DNA from: MPNP01 sp965215545
Lineage (GTDB): Bacteria > Pseudomonadota > Alphaproteobacteria > Rhodobacterales > Rhodobacteraceae
Reading direction: 5' to 3'
DNA: 64,000 bases
NCBI GenBank assembly: GCA_965215545.1
Contig: OZ244066.1
Coordinates: forward strand, 310,001 to 374,000
In this document: piece after piece, positions 18,004 through 26,080 of the stretch
Position numbering within the stretch: the first letter of the stretch is position 1
How the letters are laid out: each line of letters starts with the position of its first letter
Notes under the pieces: generated by a model
Told to the model about the DNA's origin: nothing
Seen by the model: only the letters and a program-made list of their open reading frames with translations
Databases searched by the model: none
Position numbers and translations under genes: made by a program

Positions 18004-18267
18004 TCAAGCAACCCTTGAATGAAAAACAACTTTTGTTTCTTCTTGGGGCTTAATGCATTGTCGAATTAAAAATTTCCCGGGTTGGAATTTTTCTTTGGCC
18101 TCTAAATAGGCTTCGAGTTGATCATCGAAGAATCCTGCCACAGACTGATTGTGGATGACGACATATTCTCCGTAATGATCACGAGCAAAGTTTTCTTGAT
18201 GCTCCCTGAAATATTGAATATTGGTTTGGTTGATCAAAAGACATTTTTCCTCCAGATTCCGTACCAT
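18004..18267 (-). CDS. DUF5678-like small protein
   Basis: 87 residues, opening MVRNLEEKCLLINQTNIQYF. The core HYGEYVVIHNQSVAGFFDDQ followed by LEAYLEAKEKFQPGKFLIRQC fits the DUF5678 pattern (GxxVAIxxGxVVGxGxxxxEAxxxAxxxxPGxxLVxxV). It heads the three-gene set 18267-17627. It begins at the edge of the dead IS1595 transposase, so the set could have arrived with mobile DNA. Function is unknown. Confidence 0.6.
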   Translation of the reverse strand: MVRNLEEKCLLINQTNIQYFREHQENFARDHYGEYVVIHNQSVAGFFDDQLEAYLEAKEKFQPGKFLIRQCIKPQEETKVVFHSRVA

Positions 18268-19220
18268 TATTCATCCTCCCGCGCCCCGCTGTCGAGGCCA
18301 TTGTCGGCAATCAGGGCCTTGTCGGTGAGACGCCTGTTCCATGCTCTGGATGCAGCGCGCCATCTGGGCCAGTGTGTCGCCCTCACGGACATTGTGCCGA
18401 TGCAGGTGTTTCGGCGACATCTTGTGGTAGGTCCCCTTATAGCCGCGCTTGAACATCGACCAGAAGGATTCGATGCCGTTGGTGTGGATGTCGCCCTTGC
18501 GGACGCACTCACCCTTGGCATGATTGACGGTCCTGTGCGTCGGCGCCGTGGGAAGGGCGGTGTAGGCCTTGGCCTCATCCGTATAGACGGACGCGCCATC
18601 CTCCACCGTCTTCGTCACAAAAGGCACCAGCGTGGCCGTGTCGTTGGTCGCAACGACGGTGGCGTGGACCGCGTTGGTCTCGCGATCCTTGGCCCCGGCC
18701 ACAATGCCTTGCCGACACCGCCCCGACTGGTCAGTTGCTGGCGCTTGGCATTCGGCATGGTTTTCCTCTTGCCGCCCACACAGGTCTCATCCACTACCAC
18801 AGGGCCGGTGAACGGATCGTTGCCGGGCCGGGCAGCCTTCCGCAAGCGGTGCAACAGGAACCAGGCACTCTTCTGCGTGATCCCAACCTCCCGGTGCAGG
18901 CGCATGGAAATGACCCCCTTGATGTTGGTCATGTAAAAATAAAGTCCAATATAACAAGTTCTATACGGCATCTTGCTTCCTTGCATCACCGTGTTGTGTC
19001 GGACCGTGAACATGGGACGACCCGCACGCTCCCGGCCCCTGTATGTCATGCGGGGATGCTTGATGTTCGACTGGACATTGAAGGTGCCACAGTGGGGGCC
19101 ATTTGGCCAGCGGATCGACTCGATCCATTCCCGTGCTTGGTCATTATCATCGAACGTCCTGACGGCTTGCATCATCGTCATACCATTGCGGTAGTGCTTG
19201 CCGAGTGCGTGCTGCAACAT
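18267..19220 (-). pseudogene. IS1595-family transposase, inactivated by frameshifts
   Basis: The first frame opens MLQHALGKHYRNGMTMMQAV and carries FTVRHNTVMQGSKMPYRT, GITQKSAWFLLHRLRKAA and the DDE-type VVVDETCVGGKRK. It shifts near 18705, where one missing G turns GK-GIVAGAKDRETN into GKALWPGP. The second frame carries the next acidic region (VYTDEAKAYTALP) and IHTNGIESFWSMFKRGYKGT. A second shift near 18340 moves the C-terminus RRLTDKALIADNGL into a third frame. The N-terminal zinc ribbon is also damaged: the first CxxC is deleted (GPHCGTFNV) and the second lost (RGRERAGRPMF). The element cannot encode an active transposase. Confidence 0.85.
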
Positions 19221-19604
19221 GTCAGGTCTCCATCTGATTGTGACTATAAAGCAATCATTCGGATGGTGGATTGCAAGGGGGGTGGCACCGGACTTTTCTT
19301 GTGGAACCTGGCTGTCATATCGGTATTCATCATGGTCTGAGTCCGGTGTTCCTGTCCCGTGTTGCCACTCGGTCCATCTTCCCCGACCGGCCCCTGGACC
19401 CATCGCATCCCGGTCACAGGCCCTGCCCCCACCTGGCCTGCACGGGACCACAACAGGGAGTCAGGCCTCAGAAACCAGCGTCAATCCGCTCTGGGGTTCG
19501 CGGGACCGGCAAGATCCGAAGTCGCGAAGACCCGCTGGACCGGAATATCCGCAGGCCTGGCATCTGACGTGTCAGGGGACCACAACTGACGGTGTCAGGA
19601 TCCG
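19221..19604. other. Intergenic stretch flanking the IS1595 remnant
   Basis: It contains part of the IS flank, including a possible terminal sequence around 19285-19310 (GGCACCGGACTTTTC). No gene is recognised. Open frames here lack start signals. Confidence 0.4.
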
Positions 19605-20105
19605 TCACTTCTCCCACATGCATTGCGCACGGGTGGCGAGTTCGTTGTCGGGGAGATATTCGACGCGATACGAGCAGACACCCGACATGTCAGTGAATTT
19701 GCCTGTCCCCCCTTCGATGCCCCAGCGCCCGGCACCGCCCTCTCCCTCGCCGACTTCACCGATGCCCCGGTTGGCAATCAGGAAGAGTTCGTCGCCATCG
19801 GTATCCGTGAAAATGCAGGATGCGTTGACGACTGAGAGATCATCGGTCTGCTCCACAAACACAAGGCAGCGGTTGGCGATGGCATGACCTTCGACAAAGG
19901 GGTCGCCGGAACTTGAGACCACTGTCCCCGTGCCTTCAATCAAGCCGCCGGTGTAGACGGTGTCCGCGTGCTTCACAGTTTCATAATCGTGCACGTAGAG
20001 TTGCTCCAGGGTAAACTCCCCGCTCTTCTCGGCATGGCCTGCAGTCGGGCCGAGAACGCCGAGCAACAGAAGCAGGACCAAGCCCATAACAGGGGAACCG
20101 GTCAT
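19605..20105 (-). CDS. Secreted protein, allene-oxide-cyclase-barrel-like
   Basis: 166 residues from MTGSPVMGLVLLLLLGVLG, a clear signal peptide cleaved around AGHA. The mature part is beta-rich and ends with GRWGIEGGTGKFTDMSGVCS then YRVEYLPDN. The GGTGxFxxxxGxxxY pattern is typical of small AOC-barrel/dirigent-like secreted proteins. Two cysteines flank the DTDGDELFLIANRG region. Upstream in-frame starts at 20147 and 20141 exist, but they give a long polar leader. No homopolymer tract is seen here, unlike the secreted genes at 53-60 kb. Role unknown. Confidence 0.6.
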   Translation of the reverse strand: MTGSPVMGLVLLLLLGVLGPTAGHAEKSGEFTLEQLYVHDYETVKHADTVYTGGLIEGTGTVVSSSGDPFVEGHAIANRCLVFVEQTDDLSVVNASCIFTDTDGDELFLIANRGIGEVGEGEGGAGRWGIEGGTGKFTDMSGVCSYRVEYLPDNELATRAQCMWEK

Positions 20106-20401
20106 GTCCGTTGCCTGATCAGGTGATCTCCTGAGAACCATGTGCATCGCCAGATTTACCCCCTATCAACCTCTGCATGGCACCGTGCGCCTTGCCCGGC
20201 TCGTAGCACATCGCCCCTGCCTGTGTCAAAATCAGTCACTGCCCCATATCCCCTATCCCGACCCGGAATTTCACCGACTCCCGGCCATCGGGAATGGCAT
20301 TGGCAAGGCCCGGCACTCAGCCGATCGATATCGGGATGGGGCCACAACAGCACCGGAGATGTTGCACCAGTCCTGGGCAAAGAGTCGAATTAAAATAGAG
20401 T

Positions 20402-20430
20402 TTGACACAGATAGTGTTACATTGTAACAT
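20402..20430 (+). promoter_or_regulatory. Sigma70-type promoter overlapped by a Zur-like palindrome
   Basis: TTGACA at 20402-20407 and TAACAT at 20425-20430 are 17 bp apart. The 15-bp perfect inverted repeat TGTTACATTGTAACA (20415-20429) covers the spacer and the -10 box. It lies about 100 bp upstream of znuA, where zinc-dependent repression by Zur is expected. The sequence resembles alphaproteobacterial Zur boxes (GTTAnnnTAAC type cores). Confidence 0.7.
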
Positions 20431-20532
20431 CCTGCTTCCGATGCAGGGGAAATTGGTTTCGATCCGTTGACCCGGCGGCCACCCTGGCATCAGGATCACA
20501 GCTGACACAACCAACACTCAAGAGGATAAATT

Positions 20533-21558
20533 ATGCTTCATCGTTTCTCGCACCGATCCTTTGCAATGCTTGCCATTGCCCTCATCTCATTCGGAGGCAC
20601 CATGACCGGTGCCCAGGGCTTGAAGGTTGTCACATCCATCAAGCCGGTCCACTCTCTTGCCAGTGCGGTCATGGAGGGCATCGGAACTCCCGTGCTGCTG
20701 ATCCGGGGGGCGGTGTCACCACACAATTTCAACCTGCGCCCGTCCGACGCTCGACACATCAGCGAGGCGGATCTGATTTTCGTCATTGGTGAGGGGATCG
20801 AATCCAGCCTTGTGCGCCACATCGACTCGATCGCCATTGATGCCAGCGTTGTGCACCTCGCTGAAATCCCCGATCTCCCCCTCCTCGATTTCCGGACCGA
20901 GCACGATTTTGGCGGCCATGACGAGCATGGGCATGATGAAGGCCACAAGCACGAGGATGAGCATGGGCATGATGAACACGGGCATGATGAAGGCCACAAG
21001 CACGAGGATGAGCATGGGCATGATGAGCATGATCATGGCGACTTTGATCCGCACGTGTGGACTGATCCGGCCATTGCCCAGATCCTCGTTGGGGTGATGG
21101 CCAGGACTTTGGCAGAAAAGGATCCCGACAATGCAGCGCGCTATGCCGAAAATGCCGCACGGTTGATCGACCGTCTCAGGGCGCTTGATGCCGAGATAGC
21201 CAGGATCACCGAACCGATAAGGGGCCGGCCCTACATCGTGTTCCACGATGCCTATCAGTATTTCGAGACCCGGTATGGACTGAACTCGGTTGATACGATT
21301 CTCCTGAGTCCCGAGCAAATGCCCAGCGCCAATCGGCTGCAGGCGGTGCGCCAGCGCCTTCAGGAGACAGGTGCAGTCTGCGTGTTCAGGGAACCCCAAT
21401 TCAATGACAATATCGTCAATGTCATCCTTGAGGGCACGGCTGTCCGAACCGGGATCATGGATCCCCTGGGGGCCGATCTTGAAGATGGGCCCGATCTGTA
21501 CTTCATGCTGATCCACAACATGGCATTGTCATTGCGGGCGTGCCTTGACGGGGCATGA
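20533..21558 (+). CDS. znuA: Zinc ABC transporter substrate-binding protein
   Basis: 341 residues with a signal peptide (LAIALISFGGTMTGAQG). Cluster A-1 SBP features: SIKPVHSLASAVMEG, first zinc ligand in GAVSPHNFNLRPSDA, a His-rich loop (~residues 130-173), then GDFDPHVWTDP and the IVFHDAYQYFETRYGL histidine, and a late acidic ligand region. ZnuA binds periplasmic Zn(II) for import by ZnuBC. No znuB or znuC lies next to it in this window, so the partner genes must be elsewhere. The His-rich loop contains a 51-bp tandem duplication. Its promoter carries a Zur-like operator. Confidence 0.93.
   Translation: MLHRFSHRSFAMLAIALISFGGTMTGAQGLKVVTSIKPVHSLASAVMEGIGTPVLLIRGAVSPHNFNLRPSDARHISEADLIFVIGEGIESSLVRHIDSIAIDASVVHLAEIPDLPLLDFRTEHDFGGHDEHGHDEGHKHEDEHGHDEHGHDEGHKHEDEHGHDEHDHGDFDPHVWTDPAIAQILVGVMARTLAEKDPDNAARYAENAARLIDRLRALDAEIARITEPIRGRPYIVFHDAYQYFETRYGLNSVDTILLSPEQMPSANRLQAVRQRLQETGAVCVFREPQFNDNIVNVILEGTAVRTGIMDPLGADLEDGPDLYFMLIHNMALSLRACLDGA
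20929..21030 (+). repeat. 51-bp tandem duplication in the znuA His-rich loop
   Basis: Two adjacent copies of a 51-bp unit encode 17 residues each (GHDEGHKHEDEHGHDEH). The duplication is in frame and doubles the number of potential zinc-binding histidines in the loop. Confidence 0.85.
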
Positions 21559-22094
21559 GGGATGGCGATTGACCGTTTGCAGCACAATGGAGCGGATGCA
21601 CTGATTCGGATGACTCTTCGTTGGGGGCAGCCACTGTGATGGGCCCGCGGCCCGCAAACGGAACGGATTGTGAACAACCGGGATTCGAATCCGTATTGGC
21701 TGGCCTTGTCTTGGTGTCTCCATTGGGATCCGACTCCCTGGTGATGCCGCCCGGGGCCGGGAGAATCTGAAACACATCGGGTCGCCCGGCGATCCTGGCA
21801 ATGGATTGCACACCACGCCCGCGATCACCGGGTCCGCATGGAGCACCCGGCATGTCTGTTCGTGACTGGCCAGCCCTGATTCGTGGCAAGAGTCCGTGCC
21901 ATACGGACCCTTGCCAATCCTGCTGCTGACCCGTCAGCATCAGGCAGGAGGGTGTGGTCAAAAGAACCATGACGGACCAGGTTGACACTGTTGCGTCATT
22001 CGCCACATAGCCTATTGTCCTATCGTCACCCTGTCGATCGGCTTTGGTGAAAAGATGGTCCGGGCAGCGGGCGGCCATATCAGGAGAGGCAGCG
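21559..22094. other. Intergenic region between znuA and glyA
   Basis: No gene is recognised on either strand. The region ends with the AGGAGAGG ribosome-binding site of glyA at about 22082. Confidence 0.5.
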
Positions 22095-23420
22095 ATGAGT
22101 GTTGTCAGCGGGATTGATGTTGCCGACATGGAACGCCTGGCGCGGCAGGATCAGCACCTTTTTGCGGCCATGGCGGCGGAAATCACACGCCAACGAAACG
22201 AGATTGAACTCATCGCATCGGAAAATTTTGTCTCACCGGCTGTCCTGGCCGCCCAGGGCTCGATCCTGACCAACAAATATGCCGAAGGGTATCCCGGGCG
22301 CCGGTATTATGGTGGGTGCACCCATGTCGACACGGCAGAAGAACTCGCGATTGGACGTGTCTGTCAACTCTTTGATTGCCAGCATGCCAATGTTCAGCCG
22401 CATTCCGGCAGCCAGGCCAATCAGGGTGTCTTTCTGGCCCTGCTTGCACCTGGTGCCACGATCCTGGGCATGGATATTGCCGCTGGTGGACACCTGACCC
22501 ACGGGGCCAGGCCCAACCAGTCGGGCAAGTGGTTCAATGCCATCCAGTATGGGGTGCGATGTCAGGATTTTCTCATCGATTATGACCAGGTCAGGGATCT
22601 GGCCATCAAGCATCGCCCACAGATGATCATTGCCGGCGGTTCGGCCATCCCCCGGACCGTGGATTTTGGCCGGTTTCGGGATATCGCCGATGAGGTGGGG
22701 GCCTATCTGCTTGTCGACATGGCCCATATTGCCGGACTGGTGGCTGCCGGCGTCCACCCGTCACCATTCCCCCACGCCCACTGCGTCACCGCCACGACCC
22801 ACAAGACCCTGCGTGGTCCGCGCGGTGGTGTGATCCTGTCGAATGATGCGGAGATCATGAAAAAAATCAATGCCGCCGTCTTTCCGGGATTGCAGGGTGG
22901 CCCGCTGATGCACACCATTGCTGCCAAGGCTGTGGCCTTCGGTGAAGCGTTGCAGCCCGCTTTCAGGACCTATGCCAGGGACATGGTCACCAATGCCCGG
23001 CAGCTCGCCGGGACTCTGATGTCCGGCGGCCTCGACATTGTCACCCATGGCACTGACACCCATCTGGTCCTTGTGGACCTCCGCCCCTTTGGCATCAAGG
23101 GCGATGCGGCCGAGACAGCCCTGGGCCGGGCCCTGATCACCTGCAACAAGAACGGCATCCCGTTTGATACGGAGACACCAACAGTCACCTCGGGGATCCG
23201 GCTGGGCTCCCCTGCCTGCACGACCCGCGGTTTCGGCCCGGACGAATTCACCATCGTGGGCGAATGGATCCTGTCTGTGCTCAGGACACTGGCCGGGAAT
23301 GGTGACATGCCAGGGATCGAAAGCAAGGTTGCCGGGGAAGTCAGGACCATCTGTGACCGGTTTCCCCTGTATCCCGTCGACCGGATTCCCGAGGTCACCT
23401 TGCCAGCAGGGAGGGCGTGA
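22095..23420 (+). CDS. glyA: Serine hydroxymethyltransferase
   Basis: 441 residues from an ATG with an AGGAGAGG site. PLP-enzyme hallmarks: IELIASENFVSPAVL, NKYAEGYPGRRYYGGC, the HSGSQAN motif, AHIAGLVAAG and the lysine motif TTHKTLRGPRGGVI. It interconverts serine and glycine with tetrahydrofolate and supplies one-carbon units. The start chosen excludes 17 upstream codons lacking a ribosome-binding site. Confidence 0.96.
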   Translation: MSVVSGIDVADMERLARQDQHLFAAMAAEITRQRNEIELIASENFVSPAVLAAQGSILTNKYAEGYPGRRYYGGCTHVDTAEELAIGRVCQLFDCQHANVQPHSGSQANQGVFLALLAPGATILGMDIAAGGHLTHGARPNQSGKWFNAIQYGVRCQDFLIDYDQVRDLAIKHRPQMIIAGGSAIPRTVDFGRFRDIADEVGAYLLVDMAHIAGLVAAGVHPSPFPHAHCVTATTHKTLRGPRGGVILSNDAEIMKKINAAVFPGLQGGPLMHTIAAKAVAFGEALQPAFRTYARDMVTNARQLAGTLMSGGLDIVTHGTDTHLVLVDLRPFGIKGDAAETALGRALITCNKNGIPFDTETPTVTSGIRLGSPACTTRGFGPDEFTIVGEWILSVLRTLAGNGDMPGIESKVAGEVRTICDRFPLYPVDRIPEVTLPAGRA

Positions 23421-23671
23421 TCGTGCATCCCGAGACCAGCCGGGAGGTCACCCATGGGGCTTCTCCGGATCCCCGGACCCGAAGATCGGTCAGCGGCCAG
23501 TTCGGCATGGCGGGCATCATGGCTCTCGTCGGGCTCCTGACCCTGGGTGGGTGCATTGGCATCCCACCTGCCGTGATTGAACTTGAAGAACGCAGCCGCC
23601 CGGACGGGGACAGCATCGCGCCGACTGTGATGGCCCCTGCATCGGCCTTTGTCCCACCCGCGGACCGTTAG
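23417..23671 (+). CDS. Small putative lipoprotein
   Basis: An 84-residue frame whose GTG start overlaps the glyA stop. It contains a basic segment (RTRRSVSG), a hydrophobic stretch (MAGIMALVGLLTL) and a lipobox-like LGGC, then a Pro/acidic tail. Cleavage before the cysteine would leave about 40 residues. An ATG inside (MAGIMALVG) is an alternative start but loses the basic N-region. It resembles the small alphaproteobacterial lipoproteins often predicted between housekeeping genes. Evidence is only the signal and the coupling. Confidence 0.4.
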   Translation: MIVHPETSREVTHGASPDPRTRRSVSGQFGMAGIMALVGLLTLGGCIGIPPAVIELEERSRPDGDSIAPTVMAPASAFVPPADR

Positions 23672-23769
23672 TGCCATGCCTGCCTCGCCTCGCCCACCTG
23701 ACCTGTGTCCCGAGCCGACCTCCCGAGGTCCCGTGCGGGCCTCTCGGTGCCAGAAGCGGATGTGACCCC

Positions 23770-25053
23770 ATGCGGATGCTGCGCGTTGGCATTGCCGGAC
23801 TGGGAACGGTCGGGCAATCGGTGGTGGAAATCATCAGTACCAGTGGGGCGCTGCTTGAGAGCCGAACCGGCTGCAGGATTGAGATTGCGGCTGTCACGGC
23901 GCGGGAGCGCAGCAAGGACCGGTCGGCAATGGTTGCGGCCTGCCCCTGGGAGGCGGATCCCATCCAGTTGGCTGCACGTGATGATGTCGATGTCCTCGTT
24001 GAATTGATCGGCGGTGAGGACGGTATGGCTCTGGAGGCCGTGCGGACTGCCCTGACCGCTGGCAAACATGTCGTCACGGCCAACAAGGCCATGCTCGCCA
24101 TCCATGGCCAGGCTCTGGCGGTCCTTGCTGAGACCAGGGGGGTCAGCCTCCTCTTTGAGGCGGCAGTGGCCGGCGGCATTCCAGTCGTCAAGGCGCTGAT
24201 TGACAGTCTGGCTGCCAACGAGATCCATGCCATCGCCGGTGTCATGAACGGCACCTGCAACTACATCCTGACCAAGATGGAGGAGGAGGGCAAACCGTAT
24301 GCGGATGTCTTTGCCGAGGCTGAGCGGCTGGGCTACCTTGAGGCGGACCCAAACCTGGATGTCGGCGGCATCGACGCGGCGCATAAACTGGCCATTCTTG
24401 CATCAATCGCATTTGGCACACCGGTCAATTATGCCGGCATTGACCGGGCGGGCATTGACCGGATCTCGATCGACGATATCGAGCAGGCCCGTGCCATGGG
24501 GTACCGCATCAAGCTGCTCTGCATTGCCCGGCGAACAGACGAAGGTGTTGAACAGCGGACCCAACCCTGCCTCGTCCCCCGCAACTCGCCCCTCGCCCGT
24601 GTCAGCGGTGCCACGAACATCGTTGCAATCACTGCCGATCCCGTTGGCCAGATTGTCCTTGAGGGTCCGGGGGCGGGTGGCGGACCCACCGGCTCGGCGG
24701 TCGTCAGCGACATCGTTGATATCGCCCGCGGGCGGGCGGTTCCCGTCTTTGGTCGCCCGGCCGCATCACTCATGCCAACGACGGCGACAGCCTCCGTCAC
24801 ACCAGTCCCCCACTATCTCCGGCTGCTGCTGGTCGACCGCCCGGGAGTCCTGGCCAAGGTTGCCGGGGCTCTGGGGGACGCCGGCATCTCGATCGACCGG
24901 ATGCGTCAGTACCGACATGAGAGCAACACGGCGCCCGTCATCATCGTAACCCACGCCACCACCGGTGATCGGCTCAATGCGGCCATGGCCACCATCGCTG
25001 ATCCCGCCATCTCGGTGACTGATCCGGTGCTGATCCGGGTGGAAAGGGGTTGA
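23770..25053 (+). CDS. hom: Homoserine dehydrogenase with C-terminal ACT domain
   Basis: 427 residues from MRMLRVGIAGLGTVGQSVVE (Rossmann GxGxxG). The catalytic domain signature AGVMNGTCNYILTKMEEEG is followed by YLEADPNLDVGGIDAAHKL with the conserved Asp/Lys. The ACT domain begins at YLRLLLVDRPGVLAKVAGAL (~residue 350) and suggests feedback control by threonine. It reduces aspartate semialdehyde to homoserine for threonine/methionine synthesis. glpX follows after 45 bp. Confidence 0.95.
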   Translation: MRMLRVGIAGLGTVGQSVVEIISTSGALLESRTGCRIEIAAVTARERSKDRSAMVAACPWEADPIQLAARDDVDVLVELIGGEDGMALEAVRTALTAGKHVVTANKAMLAIHGQALAVLAETRGVSLLFEAAVAGGIPVVKALIDSLAANEIHAIAGVMNGTCNYILTKMEEEGKPYADVFAEAERLGYLEADPNLDVGGIDAAHKLAILASIAFGTPVNYAGIDRAGIDRISIDDIEQARAMGYRIKLLCIARRTDEGVEQRTQPCLVPRNSPLARVSGATNIVAITADPVGQIVLEGPGAGGGPTGSAVVSDIVDIARGRAVPVFGRPAASLMPTTATASVTPVPHYLRLLLVDRPGVLAKVAGALGDAGISIDRMRQYRHESNTAPVIIVTHATTGDRLNAAMATIADPAISVTDPVLIRVERG

Positions 25054-25098
25054 GATGTTGGTCGGATCCGGTGCAACCCCGTGTCGCGAGCCTGCATC

Positions 25099-26067
25099 AT
25101 GATCACTGTCAGCCAGTTCAAGGACCGGATGCTCTCGCTGGGGCTGGCCCGGGTGTCCGAAGCGGCGGCGCTGGCAGCGGCATTGCATGTGGGGCGCGGT
25201 GATGAAACGGCCGCCGACCAGGCCGCCGTCGATGCCATGCGTGAACAGCTGAATCTGCTCGATATCGATGGCATGGTGGTGATCGGGGAAGGCGAACGGG
25301 ACAAGGCACCCATGCTCTATATCGGTGAAGAGGTGGGAACGGGATCAGGCCCAGAAGTCGACATTGCCCTCGATCCCCTTGAGGGGACGGCCCTGGCCGC
25401 CAACGATATGCCCAACGCCCTGACAGTCATTGCCATGGGATCACGCGGATCCATGCTGCACGCGCCGGACGTGTACATGGATAAGGTCGCGATTGGCCCG
25501 GGCTACCCTGATGGCTTGGTGACCCTGGATCAAGCCCCCGGGGAGAGGGTTGAGGCCGTGGCGGCCGCCTCGGGGCGAGCCTGTCGGGACATCACGGTCT
25601 GCGTCCTTGACCGGCCCCGCCATGACGAGCATATCCGCCAGATCCGGCAAAAGGGCGCTGCCATCCGCTTGATATCGGATGGAGATGTTGCCGGGATCAT
25701 CCATACGGCCGAGGCCCATCTGACTGGCATCGACATGTATATGGGAATCGGGGGTGCGCCCGAAGGGGTGCTGGCGGCCGCGGCCCTGCGGTGCATGGGT
25801 GGCCAGATGCTGGGTCGACTGCTCTTTCGGGATGAGGATGAAAAGCAACGGGCCGGAGCCGCGGGGATCCGTGATCTCGACCGCGTCTATGCTCTCGAGG
25901 ATATGGTGCAGGATGATGTGATCTTTGCGGCCACCGGTGTGACCGATGGCGCCATCCTGCCCGGCACCCGCGTGACCGCCGGCTTCATCGAGACGGAAAC
26001 CCTGCTGCTCCGTTCAAAAACCGGTTCCCGGCGCCGCATGCACTACCGTCACCCCATCACCCCATGA
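25099..26067 (+). CDS. glpX: Fructose-1,6-bisphosphatase class II (GlpX)
   Basis: 322 residues from the ATG opening MITVSQFKDRMLSLGLARV; a GTG at 25081 is possible. GlpX motifs: ARVSEAAALAAAL, GRGDETAADQAAVDAMR, VIGEGERDKAPMLYIGEE and DIALDPLEGTALAA with metal-binding Asp/Glu, plus MGIGGAPEGVLAAAALRCMG. It performs the gluconeogenic step to fructose-6-phosphate. The hom-glpX-recJ order is common in alphaproteobacteria, so co-transcription is likely. Confidence 0.94.
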   Translation: MITVSQFKDRMLSLGLARVSEAAALAAALHVGRGDETAADQAAVDAMREQLNLLDIDGMVVIGEGERDKAPMLYIGEEVGTGSGPEVDIALDPLEGTALAANDMPNALTVIAMGSRGSMLHAPDVYMDKVAIGPGYPDGLVTLDQAPGERVEAVAAASGRACRDITVCVLDRPRHDEHIRQIRQKGAAIRLISDGDVAGIIHTAEAHLTGIDMYMGIGGAPEGVLAAAALRCMGGQMLGRLLFRDEDEKQRAGAAGIRDLDRVYALEDMVQDDVIFAATGVTDGAILPGTRVTAGFIETETLLLRSKTGSRRRMHYRHPITP

Positions 26068-26080
26068 TGCAACAGTGCAC

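Noticed and set aside
20929..21030. Possible CRISPR-like repetition
   Set aside because: It is a coding tandem duplication of a His-rich loop; no spacers or cas genes are present anywhere in the window.
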